Assembly (NCBI GenBank): GCA_937925815.1
Contig: CALAMQ010000035.1
Span: 24,932 to 88,931, forward strand
Length of the DNA: 64,000 nucleotides
Source: an uncultured Granulosicoccaceae bacterium
Lineage (GTDB): Bacteria > Pseudomonadota > Gammaproteobacteria > CALCKW01
Direction: 5' to 3'
Of this stretch, positions 1-8,531 are shown piece by piece. The position numbers and the translations under genes were made by a program. The first letter of the stretch is position 1, and each line of letters opens with the position of its first letter. Under the pieces are notes generated by a model that was not told where the DNA came from, searched no databases, and saw only the letters and a program-made list of their open reading frames with translations.

Positions 1-631
1 TGGTGCCGTGGATAAGGTAGGCCGGGAGATTCAGCCGCAGAGCGTGCTGACCGAGAGGATTGTCGGGTCCTGCTGGCACGCGGGTGGGCAACGGGTCGCC
101 GTCGGCCGCGTGTTCTGCGCGAATAGACTCCGGTGGATACCAATCGGGGTCTTTCTGCTTGCGCACTATCCAAGCGCGGCCGAGCGGGGTCTCCCAATCG
201 ACACGGCCGACGCTAACCGGGTGCGTAGTCACTGATTGCGAGCCATTGGATTCGCTGAATCGGTAGAGACGCATTTCGGGCAAGTTGACCACAATGCCCT
301 CGCGAGGCGCATTGGGCAGGATATATTGCGTCGGCAACACGACCTCAGCCCCATTCCCAGGCAGCCAAGCGTTGAGGTTCGGATTGGCTGAAACGATTTC
401 ATCGCGTCCAACGCCGTGGCGCCGGGCGATATCAACCAGCGTATCCGCGGGCCCAGCAAAGGTGCGGCGCAGCGAGCCAATCATGCCAATATCAGACGGC
501 GGCACGGCATACTCAGGCACCCGCGCATGCACCGGTGAACCCGCCAACAGCGGCGCACTCGCTAACGCGAGAGGGGCTTTCAAAAGGCGCCGCCGATTCA
601 TTTTGTGCACCGTGTCCAACTCATCGCTCAT
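1..631 (-). CDS. L,D-transpeptidase with LysM domain, N-terminal part
   Basis: This is the N-terminal portion of a periplasmic L,D-transpeptidase of the ErfK/YbiS type, which forms meso-DAP cross-links or anchors lipoprotein to peptidoglycan. The gene runs off the left edge. From the start there is a signal peptide with NRRRLLK followed by a hydrophobic stretch (possibly Tat), then a LysM-like segment (DTLVDIARRHGVGRDEIV), then the start of the catalytic domain (GIVVNLPEMRLYRF). The visible part ends at LIHGT, so the catalytic Cys lies outside the window. The ATG at 631 is in frame with a second ATG at 601 that sits directly before the signal peptide; either could be used. Confidence 0.85.
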   Translation of the reverse strand, partial: MSDELDTVHKMNRRRLLKAPLALASAPLLAGSPVHARVPEYAVPPSDIGMIGSLRRTFAGPADTLVDIARRHGVGRDEIVSANPNLNAWLPGNGAEVVLPTQYILPNAPREGIVVNLPEMRLYRFSESNGSQSVTTHPVSVGRVDWETPLGRAWIVRKQKDPDWYPPESIRAEHAADGDPLPTRVPAGPDNPLGQHALRLNLPAYLIHGT

Positions 632-863
632 CGTATTCCAATCCGGGTCTGTTTCCAGAAGCTCTCTTTTGGCACTCACAAGCCGTGCCGTCGTGCCCGA
701 GTATAGTCCCTGAGACGCGCTCGCAATCCCGCCCAACCCACAACCGCGCGAGCTTGGCTCACAGATTGCGTGGTCAGTGACTACCAATACACACCGCCTC
801 AAGCAGGCGATTGGCGACAGGGCCCTTGACATGACAAGTCAGGGTCAACGCTTCGGGTAGGCA

Positions 864-1952
864 ATGGGCAATATGAAATTAAGCAGCGTCGCTGTTGCAC
901 TCGCGGTCGCCTCGACCGGGGCGCTTGCACTGGACGTCCAACCACACGTTATCGGGGGCTGCACGGCGACCGATGACGAATTCTTTTTCAACGCCGCAAT
1001 TGCCAGCAATTTTGGCTTGTCGGAATTTGACTCCCAATTCTGTGGTGGATCGTTGATCCACGAGAGCTGGGTGCTGACCGCTGCGCATTGCCTTTACCAG
1101 CCCAACGCCCTCGGCGGCTACAACCCACTCGATCCGAGCGACATCCAGGTGCTGTTCGACAGCCACACGTTGTCGACAACTGGCGCCGCTGCCGGCGTTG
1201 CTGTGTCTGACATCGTGCGCCACACGTTGTACGACGAAAACGATCCCGCTTCACCAAACGATATCGCGCTGATCAAACTCGCCACCCCTGAGACCGGACG
1301 CGAGACCGTGCGTCTGGCCACGGTCAAGCCCGGCGAGGGCCTCGAAGCCATGGTATTGGGCTGGGGTGACACCAACATTGACCTCAATGTGATCGAGTAC
1401 AGCACAACACTGCAAGCTGTAAACGTCGACACATGGAGTAACGCCGCGTGCAGCGCAGCGCTGCCTGGCGTCACGCTGCAGAACAGCCATTTGTGCGCTG
1501 GCACGATAGAGGGTGGCCGCGACAGTTGCCAGGGCGACAGCGGCGGCCCGCTGCTGCTAGACACCCCGAACGGAATCACTCAAGTTGGCATAGTGAGCTT
1601 TGGCTACGGCTGTGCACTGCCTTCGACACCGGGTGTCAACACGTCGGTCGACGCATTTTTGAGTTGGATTGAGGCCAACACGTTTAACCCAGCAACAGGC
1701 TTGGCCGACGTGCCAGCTGCCACCGGCATTGGCGAAGCTTTCACGTCCTTGCAAAGCGGCTGCCCGGACGAGAACACCATCTCAGAAGAGATTATCAGCA
1801 TAGTGTCGGGCACTGGCTTGTCCAACATCACGCTTGGCGGCGGCGGTGGCGGCGCGAGTGGACGTGCCATTGCGGGCGTGGGCTCTTTCTCGCCTCCTCT
1901 CCTCATTGGCCTGATAGCGCTGTTTCTCAATTTCGGCCGCAGACCACGCTAA
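864..1952 (+). CDS. secreted trypsin-like serine protease (S1) with C-terminal sorting tail
   Basis: An S1 family endopeptidase exported by a Sec signal peptide (residues 1-23). VIGG near residue 30 resembles the trypsin activation site. The triad is visible as LTAAHC (His), NDIALIK (Asp) and QGDSGGP (Ser). The Asp six residues before the catalytic Ser (RDSCQGDS) predicts cleavage after Arg or Lys. Disulphide-forming Cys residues are present. The C-terminus has a run of six Gly, a hydrophobic helix and a basic end (GRRPR), like GlyGly-CTERM or related tails that are processed at the inner membrane. ATG 864 has a GGG upstream at good distance; ATG 873 is the alternative. Confidence 0.9.
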   Translation: MGNMKLSSVAVALAVASTGALALDVQPHVIGGCTATDDEFFFNAAIASNFGLSEFDSQFCGGSLIHESWVLTAAHCLYQPNALGGYNPLDPSDIQVLFDSHTLSTTGAAAGVAVSDIVRHTLYDENDPASPNDIALIKLATPETGRETVRLATVKPGEGLEAMVLGWGDTNIDLNVIEYSTTLQAVNVDTWSNAACSAALPGVTLQNSHLCAGTIEGGRDSCQGDSGGPLLLDTPNGITQVGIVSFGYGCALPSTPGVNTSVDAFLSWIEANTFNPATGLADVPAATGIGEAFTSLQSGCPDENTISEEIISIVSGTGLSNITLGGGGGGASGRAIAGVGSFSPPLLIGLIALFLNFGRRPR

Positions 1953-1994
1953 AGCTGCAACAAGGCATCACTGTGGGCGCATTGAGCCAGCCAC

Positions 1995-3149
1995 TCACCC
2001 GCCCTGACAACAGGCTTCGAGCAGGCGCGTAGTATTGGCCACGGTCATCGGCAGCGGATTGCCGCCAACGCTCGGGTCACGCAGCGCGGCCTCGACAACA
2101 CGCGCCACATCCACATGCTCAATGCCAAGCGCATGCAAGCCACTCGGTATGCCAAGTGCGGCATTGAATGAATCAACAAAATCACAGAAACCGTCGAAGC
2201 CGCCTTCTATATCGAGGTAGTCAGCCGCGCGCGCTATGACGCTCTCTATGGCTGGCCGGTTGAACTGCAATACAGCTGGCATGCACACCGCATTGGTGGT
2301 GCCGTGGTGGGTGCCATAGATAGCGCCGATGGGGTGCGACAACGCGTGAATGGCCCCGAGGCCCTTTTGAAATGCCGTGGCACCCGCAATCGCGGCGGAC
2401 ATCATGTGCGCCCTTGCTTCAAGGTCGTCACCGTTTGCGTAAGCGCGCGGCAAGTTGTCTTTCACCAACCGCATCCCCTCGAGCGCCATGCCTTGGGACA
2501 TCGGGTGGTAGTGCGGCGAACAAAAAGCCTCGACACAGTGCGCAAACGCATCCAGCCCGGTGCCCGCTGTGATCGCTTGTGGCATCCCCGCGGTCAAGGC
2601 CGGGTCACAGATCACCGCGCGCGCCAGCATGCGCGGGTGAAAGATGATTTTCTTTTGCGCAGTGTCCAACTGCGTGAGGACCCCGGCGCGGCCGACTTCA
2701 GATCCAGTGCCGGCAGTTGTTGGCACAGCGATTATCGGTGCGATGCCATCAACCGACGCGCGCGTCCACCAATCACTAACGTCTTCAAAATCCCAGACAG
2801 GCCGGGTTTGCCCTGCCATAAAAGCAATCAATTTACCGAGGTCTAAACCCGAGCCACCACCAAAGGCGATCACCCCGTCGTGTTGACCGGCGGCAAATGC
2901 CACGAGCCCTGCAGCAAGGTTGTGATCATTGGGATTGGGATCCACATCTGCAAACACTGCGTGCGCCAGGCCAGCCTGATCTAGCACAGCCAGTGTAGCG
3001 GCGGTCACTTGATTGCTGACCAAGCCTCGGTCAGTTACAAACAGTGGGTTTCGCATACCGTGGCGTTGACACAAATCGGCGAGCTCGGCGATACGCCCCG
3101 CGCCAAAACGGATGTCGGTGGGATAAGACCAGTTGGCTTGAAGTGGCAT
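1995..3149 (-). CDS. iron-containing alcohol dehydrogenase
   Basis: Group III (Fe-ADH) NAD(P)-dependent alcohol dehydrogenase of 384 residues, the normal family length. The nucleotide-binding GGGSGLDLGK, the PTTAGTGSE signature and the metal-binding Asp/His set (GLDAFAHCVEAF, HALSHPIGA, HGTTNAV) are visible. The substrate is not predictable; short-chain aldehydes or alcohols, or hydroxy acids, are typical. A strong AAGGAGG ribosome site lies 6 nt before the ATG, inside the end of the upstream oligopeptidase gene. The two genes are 1 nt apart, so they are almost certainly co-transcribed. Confidence 0.9.
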   Translation of the reverse strand: MPLQANWSYPTDIRFGAGRIAELADLCQRHGMRNPLFVTDRGLVSNQVTAATLAVLDQAGLAHAVFADVDPNPNDHNLAAGLVAFAAGQHDGVIAFGGGSGLDLGKLIAFMAGQTRPVWDFEDVSDWWTRASVDGIAPIIAVPTTAGTGSEVGRAGVLTQLDTAQKKIIFHPRMLARAVICDPALTAGMPQAITAGTGLDAFAHCVEAFCSPHYHPMSQGMALEGMRLVKDNLPRAYANGDDLEARAHMMSAAIAGATAFQKGLGAIHALSHPIGAIYGTHHGTTNAVCMPAVLQFNRPAIESVIARAADYLDIEGGFDGFCDFVDSFNAALGIPSGLHALGIEHVDVARVVEAALRDPSVGGNPLPMTVANTTRLLEACCQGG

Positions 3150-3150
3150 A

Positions 3151-5268
3151 TTAGGCCTCCTTTTTTTGCAGGCTTGGCGCCTGCGCAGGCAGACCCAGCG
3201 AGTCGATCAAAAAAGCCTGAATAAACGCTGTTTCTTTGAGCGCATCATAACGCCCGGACGCACCGCCGTGCCCCGCACCCATGCGCGTTTGCAGCAGTAA
3301 CGGTGCGTCGTTTTGTCGCAGCTCTCGCAATCTCGCAACCCACTTCGCCGGCTCCCAATACGTCACCCGCGGGTCGGTTAAACCCGCGAGCACTAGCAAC
3401 GCCGGATAATTGAGAGAGCCAACATTGTCATATGGACTGTAAGCTTGGATACGCCTGTACGCTTCTTCACTCTCTATGGGGTTGCCCCACTCATGCCACT
3501 CAGGAGGCGTCAATGGCAGCTCCGCGTCACACATGGTGTTCAGCACGTCAACAAAAGGCACGTCAGCGACAGCCGCGGCAAAGAGATCGGGGCGCATGTT
3601 GACCACCGCACCGACCAACATGCCGCCCGCTGAACCGCCGTAACAACTCAGGCGCAAACGGTCGACCAGCTTCAAGTCAACCAGGTGCTCTGCCGCGGCG
3701 ATAAAGTCTGTGAAGGTATTGGTCTTGTTCTCAAGCTTGCCCTCGGTGTACCAGCGGTAGCCTCGCTCCATGCCGCCGCGCACGTGCGCGATGGCGCACA
3801 CCGCGCCGCGATCGACCAACGACAACCGCGTACCCGAAAAACCCGCCGGGGTACTCGATCCATAGGCTCCGTAACCGTAGAGGTGTAGCGGCGCCGAACC
3901 GTCTGCCACAAGATCAGCGCGGTGGATGTAGCTGATCGGAACACGTTCACCGTCTGGTGCGGTCGCCCACGTTCTGCCGGTTTGATAGTGCGCAGGATCG
4001 TGACCGCTTGGCACCTGCTGCTGCTTGCGCAACACACGCTCACCTGAGGCCAAATCCATGTCCCACGTGGTGGCCGGGCTCGCTGGCGACTCGTAGTAAA
4101 TTCGCAACAAGGCATCGTCCGTTTGATAACCGCCGCTCGCACCGAGTGCGTAACACGCGTCTTCAAATTCGAGCCACTCAAACGTGGGCGCACTATCCGC
4201 TGTGGGCTCCTTGCAAACACCCAATCTCGGCAAGCCATCGACCTGTTCACGAATCACCAAAAAATCACGCTTGAGTATAAAATCTCGCAGCAGCACATCG
4301 GGCTCGGGTCGGTAGTAGTCTCGCCACGTAGCGCCATCGCTTGAGTCAAGCGGTGCGATCATCAACTTAAAATCAATTGCACCGTCTCGATTGGTTTGAA
4401 TCAACCACACATCAGCCCAATCATCGATATCATAATGCAAGCCCTGCTGCCGTGGCGCGATGCAGCGCAACTGACTTCGAGGGTCTGATGCGTCGAGCAC
4501 ATGACACTCGTCTGTGGTGTGGTCATGCGCTTGGACAACCATAAAGCGGTGTGAACTGGTCGCGCTGACCGAGACAAAAAAGCCCGGATCAGACTCGGAA
4601 TAAACGCATTCACTTTCACCGCCCGCACGGTGGCATCGCCAGACACGGTCGGTGCGGTGGTTGTCGTCGAGCGTGGTGTAGTAGAGCGTTTCACTGTCAG
4701 CCGCCCACACGATGTTCGCGCTTGCCGTGTCGGTCTCGAGCGTGAGATCGTCGCCGGTGCTGAGGTCGCGCACCACCAGCTCGTACACTTCGCTGCCATT
4801 TCGATCAACCGACCACACTAACCAGCGGTGGTCGGGGCTGTGCTCAACAGCACCGATGCCGAAGTACTCGCTTTCCCCAGCTTCTTGGTTGCCATCGAGC
4901 AACACCTCTTCCGCCTCGACGCTGTCTTGCTCGCTCAGCGGCCGGCGACACCAGCGCGCGTACTGTTCACCTGCTTCAATGCGGCGGTAGTAGACCCAGT
5001 CCCCATCTGGCGCAGGCACACTGCTGTCGGTTTCGGCAACCCGGCCGCGCATTTCCTCAAAGAGCGCCGATTGCAGGGACTCAGTCGATGCCATCGCGGC
5101 GTCAGTGCGCGCATTTTCCGCATCGAGGAATTCGCGGATCGGTGGTGCAAGCACACTCGGGTCACGCATCACCTCCCGCCAATTGGGGTCACGCAGCCAA
5201 TCGTGCTCGTCTACACGTTCGATACCGTGAAGACGGTGGACTCGACTGCGGGTGTTGTCTTGGGTCAC
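3151..5268 (-). CDS. ptrB: oligopeptidase B-like prolyl oligopeptidase family peptidase (S9A)
   Basis: About 705 residues with an N-terminal seven-bladed propeller and a C-terminal alpha/beta hydrolase domain. The nucleophile is in YGGSAGGML, the Asp in GLTDPRVTYWEPAKW and the His in GAGHGGASGR. Oligopeptidase B cleaves short peptides after basic residues in the cytoplasm. The reading frame stays open to an ATG at 5349, but the GTG at 5268 has GAGGAG 6 nt upstream, and the conserved start of the family (HRLHGIERVDEHDWLRD) follows soon after it, so I chose 5268. It is the first gene of a pair with the iron alcohol dehydrogenase. The choice of OpdB over other S9A enzymes is by overall similarity. 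Confidence 0.85.
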   Translation of the reverse strand: MTQDNTRSRVHRLHGIERVDEHDWLRDPNWREVMRDPSVLAPPIREFLDAENARTDAAMASTESLQSALFEEMRGRVAETDSSVPAPDGDWVYYRRIEAGEQYARWCRRPLSEQDSVEAEEVLLDGNQEAGESEYFGIGAVEHSPDHRWLVWSVDRNGSEVYELVVRDLSTGDDLTLETDTASANIVWAADSETLYYTTLDDNHRTDRVWRCHRAGGESECVYSESDPGFFVSVSATSSHRFMVVQAHDHTTDECHVLDASDPRSQLRCIAPRQQGLHYDIDDWADVWLIQTNRDGAIDFKLMIAPLDSSDGATWRDYYRPEPDVLLRDFILKRDFLVIREQVDGLPRLGVCKEPTADSAPTFEWLEFEDACYALGASGGYQTDDALLRIYYESPASPATTWDMDLASGERVLRKQQQVPSGHDPAHYQTGRTWATAPDGERVPISYIHRADLVADGSAPLHLYGYGAYGSSTPAGFSGTRLSLVDRGAVCAIAHVRGGMERGYRWYTEGKLENKTNTFTDFIAAAEHLVDLKLVDRLRLSCYGGSAGGMLVGAVVNMRPDLFAAAVADVPFVDVLNTMCDAELPLTPPEWHEWGNPIESEEAYRRIQAYSPYDNVGSLNYPALLVLAGLTDPRVTYWEPAKWVARLRELRQNDAPLLLQTRMGAGHGGASGRYDALKETAFIQAFLIDSLGLPAQAPSLQKKEA

Positions 5269-5430
5269 GTGGCGCTCCTCGCTGACGCTGTTGGCCTTCT
5301 GGCCTACAGACTGCTTATGACTTGTGTTGCAATCAATCAGATTGAACACCGTTCAATCTTACATCGCATTCGCACCGGTCCTGCTACGCTTAAAATGCAC
5401 CGGGCTATCACGTCAACAGGAACGTCCCTC

Positions 5431-6723
5431 ATGCCGAATCGACTCCAAACGGCCGTGCTGATCAGCGCTGTACTCGCCGGCACATCTCTACCGGCCTCGG
5501 CGGCTGACTTGTTGTCGGTCTACCGTGACGCGCTCAACAACGACCCAAGCTATCAGATCGCCGCCAACCAACACGACGCCGCCCAACAGGCGATGAATAT
5601 CGCGCGTGCTGCTAAGAGACCGACAGTGGGGCTCAGCGCGGTGGCCAGGGCTTCAGACAACAGCCGCCTGGACGAGACCAATCTGACCGCGGCCATCACC
5701 GGCAGCCTGCCGCTCTACAACCGCAGCAATGAATTGAATATTGATGCAGCGCGAGCCAGTGCCGCCGAGGCCGACGCCGACCTCACCGCCGCCGAGCAAA
5801 GCCTTGCCCTGCAAACCGCTCAGCTTTACTTCAATGTATTGCGTGCACGTGACGAGCTGGCGTTCGCGCGCGACGAGCTGGCAGCATTCGAGCGGCAGCT
5901 CGAGCAAACGGACGGTCGCTACGAAGTTGGACTGGTGGCAATCACTGACGTCAAGGAAGCACAGGCGACTTTCGACAGCGCCCAAGCATCCGTGCTCGTT
6001 GCAGAGAACCAACTCTCAACCGCCATGCAAGCGCTGAAAGTGTCAACTGGCACCTTCCCCGAGACCTTCGCCTTCTTGCGCAACAACATTGAGCTCAGAT
6101 CACCGCAGCCAGCCGATGTCGATATGTGGGTGGCGCGCGGTATAGAGCAGAGTCCGCGACTTCGCGCCGCACAGCAACAAACACAAGCGGCACGCGTCGA
6201 TCTCGGCCTCGCCGATGTCACCAATTCGCCGACACTGGACCTCGAAGCGACGATCAGTGAGACCTTGTCAGATGTCGATCTAAACGACAATTTTGGCAAC
6301 CGCGCGATTCAATTGAATTTTTCAATGCCGCTCTACAGCGGTGGTGCAATCGCCGCCAGCAAAACCCAGTCGCGCCTGCTGCTGACCGCAGCGGAACAAC
6401 AGCTTGAACTCACTACCCGCGAACTCGAGCGCGATATTCGCAACAACTACGCGTCTGTGGAGTCGGCGATCAGCCGCGTCAACGCCCTCGTGCGCGCGCT
6501 GGAATCGAGCAGCACCGGTCTAGAGGCAACCCAGGCCGGCTTCGACGCCGGCACGCGCACCAACGTCGATGTGCTCAATGCCATACGCAGCGAATCCAAC
6601 GCCAAAGCGCAGCTCTCCAGTGCGCGCTACGACTACATGCTGGCGTTGATGGAGTTGTACGCGCTTGTCGGTGAACTCGGCGAATCGGAAATCATCGAGA
6701 TCAACGCGTGGCTGGCTGAATAG
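5431..6723 (+). CDS. tolC: TolC family outer membrane efflux/secretion protein
   Basis: Outer membrane channel of type I secretion and RND/ABC efflux, 430 residues. A signal peptide (ending PASA) is followed by the family N-terminus ADLLSVYRDALNNDPSYQ and two repeated OEP domains rich in Ala/Gln/Leu coiled coil. Each carries a beta-strand segment (for example YNRSNELNIDA and SMPLYSGGAIAASKTQ). The end VDVLNAIRSE...YDYMLALMEL is typical of TolC. The frame is open upstream to 4828, but that stretch is antisense to ptrB; ATG 5431 has AACAGGAA just upstream and begins the signal peptide. No inner-membrane pump or adaptor gene is adjacent. Confidence 0.92.
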   Translation: MPNRLQTAVLISAVLAGTSLPASAADLLSVYRDALNNDPSYQIAANQHDAAQQAMNIARAAKRPTVGLSAVARASDNSRLDETNLTAAITGSLPLYNRSNELNIDAARASAAEADADLTAAEQSLALQTAQLYFNVLRARDELAFARDELAAFERQLEQTDGRYEVGLVAITDVKEAQATFDSAQASVLVAENQLSTAMQALKVSTGTFPETFAFLRNNIELRSPQPADVDMWVARGIEQSPRLRAAQQQTQAARVDLGLADVTNSPTLDLEATISETLSDVDLNDNFGNRAIQLNFSMPLYSGGAIAASKTQSRLLLTAAEQQLELTTRELERDIRNNYASVESAISRVNALVRALESSSTGLEATQAGFDAGTRTNVDVLNAIRSESNAKAQLSSARYDYMLALMELYALVGELGESEIIEINAWLAE

Positions 6724-6836
6724 ATAGCCACTGAGCGGATTCCAAACACGCACACCAAAATCGTGTGCGCAATCGGCGAGCCGCGGCGAAGGCACGCTAT
6801 AGTGCAGCAATCGCCCAACCCTCTCGCGCACGCCAC

Positions 6837-8465
6837 ATGGCCACCCCGACGACACCCGATCGCTTGACAGATCTGCCGCCGCTGCAATTTGACAACCGCT
6901 TTCGGCGCGAGCTGCCCGCCGATCCAATGTCAGTGAACCACCCTCGGCAGGTGATGAACGCGGCCTACTCCGACACCCTACCGAGCCCGGTGCCCGCACC
7001 CAAAACCCTGTCAGTCTCCACGGAGATGATGGCCCGGCTCGGGCTCAGCGACGTCGACCCAAAAAGCGACGGCTTTGCCGCGCTCTTCACAGGCAACCAA
7101 CTCGCGCCCGGCAGTGAGCCCTATGCGATGAACTACGGCGGCCACCAGTTTGGTCAATGGGCTGGGCAACTTGGCGACGGGCGCGCGATCAACCTCGGTG
7201 AAGTGCTCACCCCCACAGGCGAACACTTGGCGTTGCAGTTAAAAGGCGCCGGCACCACACCGTATTCACGCGGCGCAGACGGTCGTGCGGTGCTGCGCTC
7301 ATCACTGCGCGAATACGTGTGCTCTGAGGCCATGCACCACCTCGGCGTGCCGACAACACGGGCGCTGAGTTTGGTTGTGACCGGAGAACCGGTGCTGCGC
7401 GACGTGCTCTACGACGGCAACGCCGCGCACGAACCGGGCTCGGTTGTCTGCCGCGTTTCCGCGTCCTTTTTGCGCTTTGGCAGTTTTCAGTTGCCCGCGT
7501 CGCGCCAAGACCACGACACCCTGCGGCAGTTGGTAAACCACACGATCAAACACCACTACCCCAACTGTCTGGCAGACGGGCGTGCCAGCGAGGATGCAGA
7601 CAATGCCGCGATTGGCCAGTTTTTCCAAGCGGTGTGCGAGCGCACTGCCGAACTTGTCGTGCATTGGCAACGCGTTGGCTTTGTTCACGGCGTGCTCAAC
7701 ACCGACAACATGTCGATCCTCGGCGAGACCATCGACTACGGCCCCTACGGCTGGCTAGAAGACTTCGACCCGGACTGGACCCCCAACACCACCGACGCCC
7801 AATTTCGCCGCTACCGCTTCGGTCAGCAGCCGGCTGTGGTGCTTTGGAATCTCGGTCAACTCGCCAACTGCCTGCACACACTGACCGACGAGGTCGAACC
7901 GCTGCAAGCGGGCATAGACCACTTCCGCGCACAATTTGAAGCGCGCTGGCGCGCGATGATGTGCAACAAATTGGGGCTCTCAGCGTGGCAAGACAGCGAC
8001 GCTGAATTAACTGACGACCTGCAAACCTTGCTCGCGGCGGTCGAGACCGACATGACCGTGTTCTACCGCGCGCTCGCAAAGCTGAAACGGGAAGACGACC
8101 CAGACGCAGCCTTCAACACCCTGCATCCTGCCTGGTACCGCCCGGAGACCCTAACCGACGACTACCGCGCACAACTTGTCGCATGGCTCGCCGCCTACCG
8201 CGCGCGCACTGACGCTGATCCCCTGAGCGCGACCGAGCGCCAGCAGAAAATGAACACGACAAATCCACTCTACGTGCCGCGGAACTACCTCGCGCAACTG
8301 GCCATCGACGCTGCCGAACAAGGCGACACCGGCCCGCTCGAGCGCTGGATCGACGCATTGAAATCACCCTATTCCGAGCAACCCGGGCGCGACGACCTAG
8401 CCGAAAAGCGCCCCGACTGGGCGCGCACGCGCGTGGGCTGTTCGATGTTGTCGTGCAGCTCCTGA
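6837..8465 (+). CDS. selO: protein adenylyltransferase SelO (YdiU/UPF0061)
   Basis: SelO pseudokinase-fold enzyme that transfers AMP from ATP to Ser/Thr/Tyr of target proteins in the redox stress response. Recognisable stretches are NYGGHQFGQWAGQLGDGRA, LKGAGTTPYSRGADGRAVLR, GFVHGVLNTDNMS and IDYGPYGWLEDFDP. The protein has 542 residues, normal for a gammaproteobacterial member. It ends VGCSMLSCSS, keeping the C-terminal Cys that replaces selenocysteine in eukaryotic SelO plus another Cys four residues earlier, consistent with redox control. ATG 6837 fits the family N-terminus (LQFDNRFRRELPADP); a longer frame from 6765 lacks support. Confidence 0.93.
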   Translation: MATPTTPDRLTDLPPLQFDNRFRRELPADPMSVNHPRQVMNAAYSDTLPSPVPAPKTLSVSTEMMARLGLSDVDPKSDGFAALFTGNQLAPGSEPYAMNYGGHQFGQWAGQLGDGRAINLGEVLTPTGEHLALQLKGAGTTPYSRGADGRAVLRSSLREYVCSEAMHHLGVPTTRALSLVVTGEPVLRDVLYDGNAAHEPGSVVCRVSASFLRFGSFQLPASRQDHDTLRQLVNHTIKHHYPNCLADGRASEDADNAAIGQFFQAVCERTAELVVHWQRVGFVHGVLNTDNMSILGETIDYGPYGWLEDFDPDWTPNTTDAQFRRYRFGQQPAVVLWNLGQLANCLHTLTDEVEPLQAGIDHFRAQFEARWRAMMCNKLGLSAWQDSDAELTDDLQTLLAAVETDMTVFYRALAKLKREDDPDAAFNTLHPAWYRPETLTDDYRAQLVAWLAAYRARTDADPLSATERQQKMNTTNPLYVPRNYLAQLAIDAAEQGDTGPLERWIDALKSPYSEQPGRDDLAEKRPDWARTRVGCSMLSCSS

Positions 8466-8531
8466 GCACCCCACCGCAAGCAGCCAATGGTCCCTGTTAA
8501 ACTCTGAGGCCCGTAGACGCTGAGAGCATGC

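Noticed and set aside
229..480. 83-residue minus-strand frame near the left edge
   Set aside because: It is in a different frame from the L,D-transpeptidase, whose signal peptide and LysM-like segment are recognisable.
4828..5430. N-terminal extension of TolC of 201 residues
   Set aside because: Antisense to ptrB; the TolC signal peptide starts at 5431.
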